Source of the DNA: Ensifer adhaerens
GTDB lineage: Bacteria; Pseudomonadota; Alphaproteobacteria; Rhizobiales; Rhizobiaceae
Reading direction: 5' to 3'
DNA length: 64,000 bases
Assembly: GCF_001270265.1 (NCBI RefSeq)
Contig: NZ_LGAP01000001.1
Coordinates: 248,001 to 312,000 of the forward strand
Shown here: piece by piece, positions 57,799 through 64,000 of the stretch
How the letters are laid out: each line of letters starts with the position of its first letter
How positions within the stretch are numbered: the first letter of the stretch is position 1
Made by a program: the position numbers and the translations under genes
Notes under the pieces: model-generated
What the model was told of the DNA's origin: nothing
What the model saw: the letters and a program-made list of their open reading frames with translations, nothing else
The model's database searches: none

Positions 57799-58266
57799 TC
57801 AGGGTACGATGAGACCGCCGCGATAGTCGAGTTCGTAGGCCTCGTCGCCGTCGACAAAAATAACCTCACGTCCGGAAAAGTGCCCTGTGTCGCCACGGCT
57901 GCTGTCGATGTAATAGCCATAGGCGTGCCGATATTCCATTCCGCCGAGGAAGTGCTGCTTCTCCCGATACATGGTCTCGAGCGCGGCCTTGATGACGATG
58001 CCGGCGCGTTCCGCATCGATCAGGTCGGGTCGGATAACGCGGCCGAAGTAATTCATGGCCCAACGGGTATCGTCCTCGAGCCAGACGGTCTCCTGCCCGG
58101 CGAAATCGGTTCCACCGAAATAACTGTCGAGATACCGCCACTGACCGCGCTCATAGCCGATATCGCGCGATCCCACGCGCGAAGGAGCACGCGCTCTACC
58201 ACCGCCGACATACGTCTTCGATTTGGCTTCCACGATGAAGTCTTTGAGTTGCTCGATGCTGGCCAT
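57799..58266 (-). CDS. DUF5680 domain protein
   Basis: 155 aa. It starts MASIEQLKDFIVEAKSKTYVGGGRA and runs through YLDSYFGGTDFAGQETVWLEDDTRWAMNYFGRVI and FLGGMEYRHAYGYYIDSSRGDTGHFSGREVIF, a pattern I place in DUF5680. That domain occurs alone or fused to HTH_3/XRE regulators; its function is unknown. AGGGTG lies before the ATG at 58266; the frame is open 123 bases further but overlaps the previous gene. A LexA-like box stands 55 bases upstream (58321-58335), suggesting DNA-damage control. Confidence 0.78.
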   Translation of the reverse strand: MASIEQLKDFIVEAKSKTYVGGGRARAPSRVGSRDIGYERGQWRYLDSYFGGTDFAGQETVWLEDDTRWAMNYFGRVIRPDLIDAERAGIVIKAALETMYREKQHFLGGMEYRHAYGYYIDSSRGDTGHFSGREVIFVDGDEAYELDYRGGLIVP

Positions 58267-58320
58267 GAGAACACCCTGTTTGTTCCCCGGCAGCATGCCG
58301 CGACATCGCATCGATGTAAA

Positions 58321-58335
58321 GAACAAAAAGGGAAC
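58321..58335 (-). promoter_or_regulatory. LexA-type SOS box upstream of DUF5680 gene
   Basis: GAACAAAAAGGGAAC fits the alphaproteobacterial LexA direct repeat GAAC-N7-GAAC (GTTC-N7-GTTC on the other strand). It lies in the 80-base gap between the two minus-strand genes, 55 bases ahead of the DUF5680 start, and shares GAACAAAAA-NN-GAACAA with the box at 59069. Confidence 0.5.
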
Positions 58336-58346
58336 AAGAGACTCAA

Positions 58347-58919
58347 TTAGTAGATGCCGCAGGCGTGCTGGCCGCGGTCGTCGGTCCAATCCTTGAGAAG
58401 CACAAGTTCGCCTTTGACGCTGACGGGCTTGTCGTTCGATTTGCCCTTACCGGTCAGGACATTCAGATCGCATTGCGAGGTGTTGTTGGGATCGAGCGTG
58501 TCGTAGGACGAGTAGGTGTAGCCGGCGACGACAAAGTCGAAATTGCGATAGGCGACGGTCAGCTTCTGTTCCCAGCGGTCGCGGCCGACCGAATCGTTGT
58601 GGGTGGTAATCAGCAGCGAGCCATTCGGGAGCGCGGTGATAGACGGGGCCTGGCCGACAAGGCCGTATTGGCCCCAGACCTTGTTCGGAATGGCTGACTT
58701 GACCGCTAGCGGGCCGTCTTCGCCGGCGAGGTAGATGTAGACGGCATTGTCCTCGTCCGTCCCGTCGCCAGGTTTCACCAGCAGCGCCAGATCGCTTGCG
58801 CCGTCTTTGTTCCAGTCGCCGGTCGCGGCCGAAACGATGCGGCCGGGGTCGATCGCCTCGGCGGCAAAGGCGAGGGAAGGAAGCAGGAAGACGAGGGGCA
58901 GGGTTAGGCGTGCATGCAT
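58347..58919 (-). CDS. Exported FG-GAP/VCBS-like protein
   Basis: 190 aa with a signal peptide (MHARLTLPLVFLLPSLAFAAEA). The mature part begins with an FG-GAP-like repeat (VSAATGDWNKDGASDLALLV, with the Asp/Asn/Asp calcium-loop pattern DWNKDGASD), then beta-rich sequence and two cysteines near the end (SQCDL, HACGIY). It is probably periplasmic or secreted; no reaction can be assigned. The start at 58919 is picked for the signal peptide; no good ribosome site exists. Together with DUF5680 it runs against lolD and dnaE. Confidence 0.72.
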   Translation of the reverse strand: MHARLTLPLVFLLPSLAFAAEAIDPGRIVSAATGDWNKDGASDLALLVKPGDGTDEDNAVYIYLAGEDGPLAVKSAIPNKVWGQYGLVGQAPSITALPNGSLLITTHNDSVGRDRWEQKLTVAYRNFDFVVAGYTYSSYDTLDPNNTSQCDLNVLTGKGKSNDKPVSVKGELVLLKDWTDDRGQHACGIY

Positions 58920-59068
58920 GTCGCTGTTGCTCCGTGTGGTTGCTCTAGTCATAGGCGCGATGGGCGGAGCACTCAAGGTTTCGGTTAATGGTCTCGAGCG
59001 GTCATTGTCGACGCAGTTAACCATGCGCGGTGGAAAGCGGGCGCTGTGTCCGACAGCGGTTGACGCGT

Positions 59069-59083
59069 GAACAAAAATAGAAC
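59069..59083 (+). promoter_or_regulatory. LexA-type SOS box upstream of 28-aa membrane ORF
   Basis: GAACAAAAATAGAAC matches GAAC-N7-GAAC. It is 33 bases before the small ORF's ATG, where a LexA repressor would overlap the promoter; TTGACG at 59060-59065 could be the -35. It lies about 150 bases from the divergent exported-protein gene. Confidence 0.6.
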
Positions 59084-59116
59084 AAAGTAAAAACATAACG
59101 GAAAAGGAGCCATGTT

Positions 59117-59203
59117 ATGACTGATTTTGTTCGTGACCTCGCCGCCTTCACATCGATGGGCCTGTTCGTCGCCAGCGTTGCCTTCATCGCTCTCGGGCTT
59201 TGA
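59117..59203 (+). CDS. 28-residue single-helix membrane protein, possible SOS-induced small protein
   Basis: A 28-codon frame starting MTDFVRDLAAF and continuing into a hydrophobic helix TSMGLFVASVAFIALGL to the stop. AAGGAG stands seven bases upstream, an optimal ribosome site, and a LexA-type box lies just before that. Size, single membrane helix and SOS-like control resemble SidA of Caulobacter crescentus, a 29-aa LexA-controlled division inhibitor, though sequence kinship is not claimed. It is 162 bases upstream of dnaE on the same strand. The evidence for translation is good; the role is inference. Confidence 0.65.
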   Translation: MTDFVRDLAAFTSMGLFVASVAFIALGL

Positions 59204-59337
59204 TCTGAGGGCATATTTTCGAAGAGGCGCGATCCCGATGCGGGGTCGCTCGATACCATCCCGGCACCGCACCGTTGAAAAGAACGCCGGCCCACGATGC
59301 AAAACTGGACATGGCGGGTGATAAGCGGGATATCCTG

Positions 59338-59361
59338 ACACCCTGACAGGAATCAGGGTGT
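59338..59361 (+). promoter_or_regulatory. Leader hairpin covering the dnaE ribosome site
   Basis: ACACCCTGA (59338-59346) and TCAGGGTGT (59353-59361) make a perfect 9-bp stem with loop CAGGAA, four bases before the dnaE ATG. The right arm contains AGGGTG, the only plausible Shine-Dalgarno sequence. Confidence 0.45.
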
Positions 59362-59365
59362 AGAA

Positions 59366-62300
59366 ATGGCGGATCAAGGCAGCGTGGAACGGAACGATCA
59401 GACGGCTGCGAACCCGCAGTTCGTGCATCTGCGTGTTCACTCGGCTTTTTCGCTGCTCGAAGGGGCGTTGCCTCTGAAGAAGGTGATCGGCAAGGCCGTG
59501 GCCGACGCCCAGCCGGCGATCGGCATCGCCGACACCAACAATCTTTTCGCAGCCCTCGAATTTTCCCAGAAGGCGGCCGAAGACGGCCTGCAGCCGCTGA
59601 CCGGTTGTCAACTGTCGATCGACATGGAAGACGAGGCCGACGGCGATCGTCGCGGCCACGCCCAGCAGCTTGCCAAGCTGCCAGCCATCGTCCTGATCGC
59701 AGCGACGGACGACGGCTATACGCGATTGGTCGATCTGGTGAGCCGCGCCTATCTCGGTGGGGAAGGCAGCCAGGTCACGCGGATTACGCGTTCGTGGCTT
59801 GCAGAGGCTGGTACCGATGGGTTGATCGCACTTTCGGGTGCCGGCGGCGGCCCGATCGATATGGCGGTGAAATCCGGCTCGACGGCCCTGGCCGAGGCGC
59901 GTCTGGAGGCCCTGAAGGATCTCTTCGGCGATCGGCTCTATATCGAATTGCAGCGGCACGGCAACTTCGACCGCCGACACGAAAGCCGGATGATCGATCT
60001 GGCGTACAAGTTCGATGTGCCGCTGGTGGCGACCAACGAGGCGTTCTTTCCCTCGCCATCCGACTACGACGCGCACGACGCGTTGATGGCGGTTGCGCAT
60101 AACGCCATGGTTTCCGACGACAGCCGCTTCCGCTTGACGCCGGATCATTACCTCAAGAGCCGGAAGGAGATGGCGGCGCTTTTCGCCGATCTGCCCGAAG
60201 CGCTCGAAAACACCATCGAGATCGCGCGACGGTGCTCGTTCATGCTGAAGACGCGCGGGCCCATTCTGCCGCGGTTCACCGGCGCCTCCGACGATCCGGA
60301 GGAGGCCGAGCGCGCCGAGTCCAGCGAGTTGCGCCGACAGGCGGAAGAGGGGCTCGACGACCGCTTGCGCAAGCTCGGCATGGCGCCCGGCTATACCGAG
60401 GAAGAGTACCGCGAACGGTTAGCGTTCGAACTCAGCGTCATCGAGCGCATGAAGTTCCCCGGCTACTTCCTGATCGTTGCCGACTTCATCAAATGGGCCA
60501 AGCAGCACGACATTCCCGTCGGCCCGGGCCGCGGTTCCGGCGCGGGCTCGCTCGTCGCCTATGCGCTGACGATCACCGACGTCGATCCGATGCGGTTCTC
60601 GCTGCTGTTCGAACGCTTCCTCAATCCTGAACGCGTGTCGATGCCCGACTTCGACATCGACTTCTGCCAGGATCGGCGCGAAGAAGTCATTCGCTACGTC
60701 CAGGCGAAGTACGGCCGCGAGCAAGTCGCGCAGATCATCACCTTCGGTTCGCTCCAGGCGCGCGCAGCGCTGCGCGATGTCGGCCGTGTGCTCGAAATGC
60801 CCTACGGCCAGGTCGACAAGATCTGCAAGCTCGTGCCCAACAACCCGGCCAACCCGACGCCGCTGTCGAAGGCGATCGAGGAAGAGCCGCGTCTGCAGGA
60901 GGAGGCGGAAAAGGAACCGGTCGTCGCCCGTCTTCTCGACATTGCCCAGAAGATCGAAGGCCTTTATCGCCACGCCTCGACCCACGCCGCCGGCATCGTG
61001 ATCGGTGATCGGCCGCTGTCGAAGCTGGTGCCGATGTATCGAGATCCGCGCTCCGACATGCCGGTCACCCAGTTCAACATGAAGTGGGTCGAGCAGGCTG
61101 GCCTCGTGAAGTTCGACTTCCTCGGCCTGAAGACGCTGACAGTGCTGAAGGTGGCCGTCGATTTCGTCAAGGCGCGCGGCATCGAGGTCGATCTCGCCAG
61201 CATTCCGCTCGACGACGAGAAGACCTACGAGATGCTGTCGCGCGGCGAAACGGTCGGCGTGTTCCAGGTGGAAAGTGCCGGCATGCGCAAGGCGCTGATC
61301 GGCATGCGGCCCGACTGCATCGAGGACATCATCGCTCTGGTGGCGCTCTATCGCCCGGGCCCGATGGAGAACATCCCGGTCTACAACGCCCGCAAGCACG
61401 GCGAAGAAGAGATCGAATCGATCCATCCCAAGATCGACCATCTGCTCAAGGAAACCCAGGGCGTTATCGTCTACCAGGAACAGGTGATGCAGATCGCCCA
61501 GGTTCTGTCGGGCTATTCGCTCGGCGAAGCCGACCTTCTGCGCCGCGCCATGGGTAAGAAGATCAAGGAGGAGATGGACAAGCAGCGCGCCCGCTTCGTC
61601 GACGGCGCGGTCAAGAACGAGGTGTCGAAGCCGCAGGCCGACCTGATCTTCGATCTTCTTGCCAAGTTCGCCAACTACGGCTTCAACAAGTCGCACGCTG
61701 CTGCCTACGCCATCGTTTCCTACCAGACGGCCTATATGAAGGCCCACTATCCGGTCGAGTTCCTGGCGGCGTCGATGACACTCGACATGGCCAACACGGA
61801 GAAGGTCAACGACTTCCGTCAAGATGCTGGGCGCCTCGGCATCCAGGTGATTGCCCCGTCGGTCCAGTCTTCCTTCCGGCATTTCCAGACCGGCGACAAG
61901 CGCATCTATTATTCATTGGCGGCCATCAAGGGCGTCGGCGAATCGGCGGTCGAGCACATCGTTGCCGTTCGCGGCGACCGCGAGTTCGCGAGCCTTGAGG
62001 ATTTTTGCCTGAGGATCGACCCGAAGCTGCTCAACCGGCGTGTGTTCGAAAGCCTGATCGCCGCCGGCGCCTTCGATTGCTTCGGTTACGATCGGGCCGA
62101 GCTGGTCGGCGGTCTCGATCGCATCCTGGGCTTTGCCCAGCGCGCGCAGGAAAACAAGACGAGCGGACAGAGCGATATGTTCGGCGCAGGGGCGGCCACC
62201 GGACCGGAACGGATCGCGCTTCCCACCTACACGCCTTGGCTCGCCTCGGAAAAGCTGCATCGCGAATTCCAGGTTCTGGGCTTTTATCTCTCGGCCCATC

Positions 62301-62863
62301 CGCTCGACACCTATAATCCTCTGCTTGCCAAGATGCGCGTCCAGACCTTCGGCGATTTTGCCGGTGCGGTGAAGAAGGGGGCAACGGCCGGACGGCTCGC
62401 CGGCACCGTTACCTCCAAGCAGGAGCGCAAGACCCGGACCGGCAACAAGATGGGCATCATCGCCTTCTCGGATTCATCCGGCCAGTTCGAGGCCGTGCTG
62501 TTCTCTGAAATGCTGCACCAGTACCGCGACCTGCTCGAGCCCGGTAAATCGCTGGTGATGACCGTACAGGCGGAGGAACGGCCGGAAGGCATCGGCCTTC
62601 GCATCCAGACCCTGCGCTCGCTCGAGGAAGAATCGCTGCAGATGCAGAAGGCATTGCGCGTCTATGTGCGCGATTCAGGACCGCTGAAGTCCATCGCCGC
62701 CCATTTGAACGCCAGGGGCGAGGGCCTCGTTTCCTTCATCGTCATCAAGGACAACGGGCAGCGCGAGATCGAGGTCGAACTCAGCGAGAAGTTTCGGATT
62801 TCGCCGGAGATCGCAGCAGCACTTCGCTCGGCCCCGGGTGTGGTCGACGTCGAGCTCGTCTGA
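59366..62863 (+). CDS. dnaE: DNA polymerase III subunit alpha
   Basis: 1165 aa replicative polymerase. The N-terminal PHP domain begins FVHLRVHSAFSLLEGALPL; the polymerase active site has PDFDIDFCQDRREEVI with Asp428 and Asp430, preceded by GPGRGSGAGSLVAYAL. HhH (tandem helix-hairpin-helix) and an OB fold (AGTVTSKQERKTRTGNKMGIIAFSDSSGQFEAVLFSE) lie toward the C terminus. Length is normal for DnaE1; it is the housekeeping enzyme, not the ImuB-linked DnaE2, judged by length and lack of imuAB. The start follows a hairpin that masks its ribosome site. Confidence 0.97.
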   Translation: MADQGSVERNDQTAANPQFVHLRVHSAFSLLEGALPLKKVIGKAVADAQPAIGIADTNNLFAALEFSQKAAEDGLQPLTGCQLSIDMEDEADGDRRGHAQQLAKLPAIVLIAATDDGYTRLVDLVSRAYLGGEGSQVTRITRSWLAEAGTDGLIALSGAGGGPIDMAVKSGSTALAEARLEALKDLFGDRLYIELQRHGNFDRRHESRMIDLAYKFDVPLVATNEAFFPSPSDYDAHDALMAVAHNAMVSDDSRFRLTPDHYLKSRKEMAALFADLPEALENTIEIARRCSFMLKTRGPILPRFTGASDDPEEAERAESSELRRQAEEGLDDRLRKLGMAPGYTEEEYRERLAFELSVIERMKFPGYFLIVADFIKWAKQHDIPVGPGRGSGAGSLVAYALTITDVDPMRFSLLFERFLNPERVSMPDFDIDFCQDRREEVIRYVQAKYGREQVAQIITFGSLQARAALRDVGRVLEMPYGQVDKICKLVPNNPANPTPLSKAIEEEPRLQEEAEKEPVVARLLDIAQKIEGLYRHASTHAAGIVIGDRPLSKLVPMYRDPRSDMPVTQFNMKWVEQAGLVKFDFLGLKTLTVLKVAVDFVKARGIEVDLASIPLDDEKTYEMLSRGETVGVFQVESAGMRKALIGMRPDCIEDIIALVALYRPGPMENIPVYNARKHGEEEIESIHPKIDHLLKETQGVIVYQEQVMQIAQVLSGYSLGEADLLRRAMGKKIKEEMDKQRARFVDGAVKNEVSKPQADLIFDLLAKFANYGFNKSHAAAYAIVSYQTAYMKAHYPVEFLAASMTLDMANTEKVNDFRQDAGRLGIQVIAPSVQSSFRHFQTGDKRIYYSLAAIKGVGESAVEHIVAVRGDREFASLEDFCLRIDPKLLNRRVFESLIAAGAFDCFGYDRAELVGGLDRILGFAQRAQENKTSGQSDMFGAGAATGPERIALPTYTPWLASEKLHREFQVLGFYLSAHPLDTYNPLLAKMRVQTFGDFAGAVKKGATAGRLAGTVTSKQERKTRTGNKMGIIAFSDSSGQFEAVLFSEMLHQYRDLLEPGKSLVMTVQAEERPEGIGLRIQTLRSLEEESLQMQKALRVYVRDSGPLKSIAAHLNARGEGLVSFIVIKDNGQREIEVELSEKFRISPEIAAALRSAPGVVDVELV

Positions 62864-62967
62864 CCGCGCTTACATGATTGCTTGAACAAACGTCGCTTCA
62901 CGGACGGTACGGCACGTTAGCCGCGATCGCAGCATTGTTTTGCGTGTCGTATCGGTTAAGCGGGGCG

Positions 62968-64000
62968 TTAGCCCCGAGGTGATGCGCGGGTGACAGTGAT
63001 GAAATCGGTACCGTCGCCGGTTTCAAGGCCGCTTTCCATATCGGAAATAGACAGCGACGAGCCGTCGGCGAGCAGTTCGCCGATCCGTTTGCGGACATCA
63101 TCGGATACTGTCAGGCGACCAAGCGTTCGCTGCACGGCGTTGAAGGCGGACGGGTCGGCATCAATGGTGATGCCGAGGCGCTTTTTCGTCGCTGACGGCA
63201 GATGGTTTTCGAGCGAAACGCCGTACCATTTGCCATCGGTTTTTCCGCCGTCAGTCTCCTGAAATTGCAGGAAATGTGTGCCGAGCGCCTGCTCTGGGCT
63301 GTCGATTGTGATGCCTGCCTCGAAAATCGGCTTGAAACCCTGGCGAACGAGGATCACGCCATTTGGCGGAGTGTCACGCCCCGCCTTCTTGAAGATGGCT
63401 TCGGTCAGTTCCGGCGTCAGCTTGCCGTCGACGGGCGATCCCTCGGCGGTCTGGAACGCGCTGATGGCGGCGACTGTGTCCGGGCCGATGTGGCCGTCCG
63501 GCACGCCGGCGACATAGCCGAGCTCGTTCAGCGCCGACTGGACCGCACGCCTGATATCGCGCTCGCCGCGTCTGGTAATCAGCAAGCGGATCGGCTCGCG
63601 ATCTTCTGCAGCAATGGCTGACGTCGCGGTGGATGCCTCGGTCATCGCCACTTCGACCGGCATATTCTCGGCCTGGCTGATCGCCGGGCGCAGGGGCACA
63701 TCCGACAGCGGCGCAGGGTTTTCGCCTGGTGCCGGCTCGCGCTGAAAGAGCATGGCGCTTGACACCTCGGTGGGGCTGACCTGCCGGTCCGTAATCAGGA
63801 CATGCATGCCGCGCGACGTCATCTTGAACAGGCTGGCGGCAAACTTGCTCGGCAGGCGCACGCAGCCGTGCGAAGCGGGATAGGCCGGCACGTGATTGGA
63901 GCCATGCAGCGCGATGCCCGACCAGGTCAGCCGCTGCATGAAGGGCATCGGCGCGTTCGAATAAATGTTGGATTTGTGGTGACGGCGTTTCTCCAGGATC
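62968..64000 (-). CDS. L,D-transpeptidase with peptidoglycan-binding domain (5' end outside window)
   Basis: At least 344 residues are visible; the frame is open to the right edge, so the start lies beyond. The YkuD catalytic motif is intact, LHGSNHVPAYPASHGCVRLP, with the nucleophilic Cys and its His. A peptidoglycan-binding-like domain follows (ALNELGYVAGVPDGHIGPDTVAAISAFQ, then GKLTPELTEAIF), and the C-terminal 130 residues form an extra domain. Such enzymes make 3-3 crosslinks or attach proteins to peptidoglycan in the periplasm, and in Rhizobiales they serve polar growth. It converges on dnaE. Confidence 0.88.
   Translation of the reverse strand, partial: ILEKRRHHKSNIYSNAPMPFMQRLTWSGIALHGSNHVPAYPASHGCVRLPSKFAASLFKMTSRGMHVLITDRQVSPTEVSSAMLFQREPAPGENPAPLSDVPLRPAISQAENMPVEVAMTEASTATSAIAAEDREPIRLLITRRGERDIRRAVQSALNELGYVAGVPDGHIGPDTVAAISAFQTAEGSPVDGKLTPELTEAIFKKAGRDTPPNGVILVRQGFKPIFEAGITIDSPEQALGTHFLQFQETDGGKTDGKWYGVSLENHLPSATKKRLGITIDADPSAFNAVQRTLGRLTVSDDVRKRIGELLADGSSLSISDMESGLETGDGTDFITVTRASPRG

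Noticed and set aside
60419-61882. 487-codon frame opposite dnaE
   Set aside because: Antisense shadow of the polymerase gene.

Overview
The window looks like chromosome of a Rhizobiaceae alphaproteobacterium, most likely the Sinorhizobium/Ensifer group. This is judged from gene order and protein recall, since no search could be run. Supporting marks are high GC, the order clpP-clpX-lon-hupB, a 14-gene nuo operon with extra rhizobial ORFs between nuoD/E and nuoF/G, a nuoE with a long helix-hairpin-helix tail, a short prolyl-tRNA synthetase without editing domain, and an FMN-riboswitch-controlled ribN.

Layout. (1) 1-8.1 kb: an accessory-looking stress and energy cluster on both strands: universal stress protein, a small hypothetical, a possibly broken gene, a membrane TolB/TPR regulator-like protein, a SulP anion transporter coupled to a PPK2 polyphosphate kinase, an AI-2E-type exporter and a 156-aa hypothetical. 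(2) 8.4-15.2 kb: cupin, a divergent MarR/SDR pair with an operator-like palindrome, a cytochrome P450, a glyoxalase-fold protein, and an EEP-nuclease/phospholipase-D pair. (3) 15.4-21.1 kb: the ATP-dependent proteolysis locus clpP, clpX, lon, then hupB, with sigma-32-like promoters before clpP and lon. (4) 21.1-27.2 kb: FMN riboswitch plus ribN; a PHO-box-preceded phytase/esterase-like exported protein; a MarR regulator; a chemoreceptor. (5) 27.6-32.8 kb: an SbcD/SbcC-like (YhaO/YhaN) nuclease-ATPase pair and a cupin. (6) 33.1-33.9 kb: tRNA-Val on the minus strand and two identical tRNA-Asp genes. (7) 34.2-50.3 kb: complete complex I operon nuoA-N. (8) 50.3-53.6 kb: birA, RNase J, methylmalonyl-CoA epimerase, DUF1467 protein. 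(9) 53.8-57.7 kb: an unlisted 52-aa basic ORF on the minus strand, then proS, lolC and lolD. (10) 57.8-64 kb: two minus-strand genes, a 28-aa membrane ORF, dnaE, and a partial L,D-transpeptidase at the right edge.

The core genes form one housekeeping block for protein quality control, respiration, translation, lipoprotein export and replication. The most intriguing signals lie in the gaps. A LexA-type box (GAAC-N7-GAAC) stands just upstream of a 28-aa single-helix membrane ORF next to dnaE, which recalls the Caulobacter SOS division inhibitor SidA, and a second near-identical box precedes the DUF5680 gene. A palindromic repeat of about 108 nt sits exactly in the P3 loop of the FMN riboswitch. 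A PHO box and a Shine-Dalgarno-masking hairpin precede the phytase-like gene. No CRISPR array, rRNA or insertion sequence was seen.
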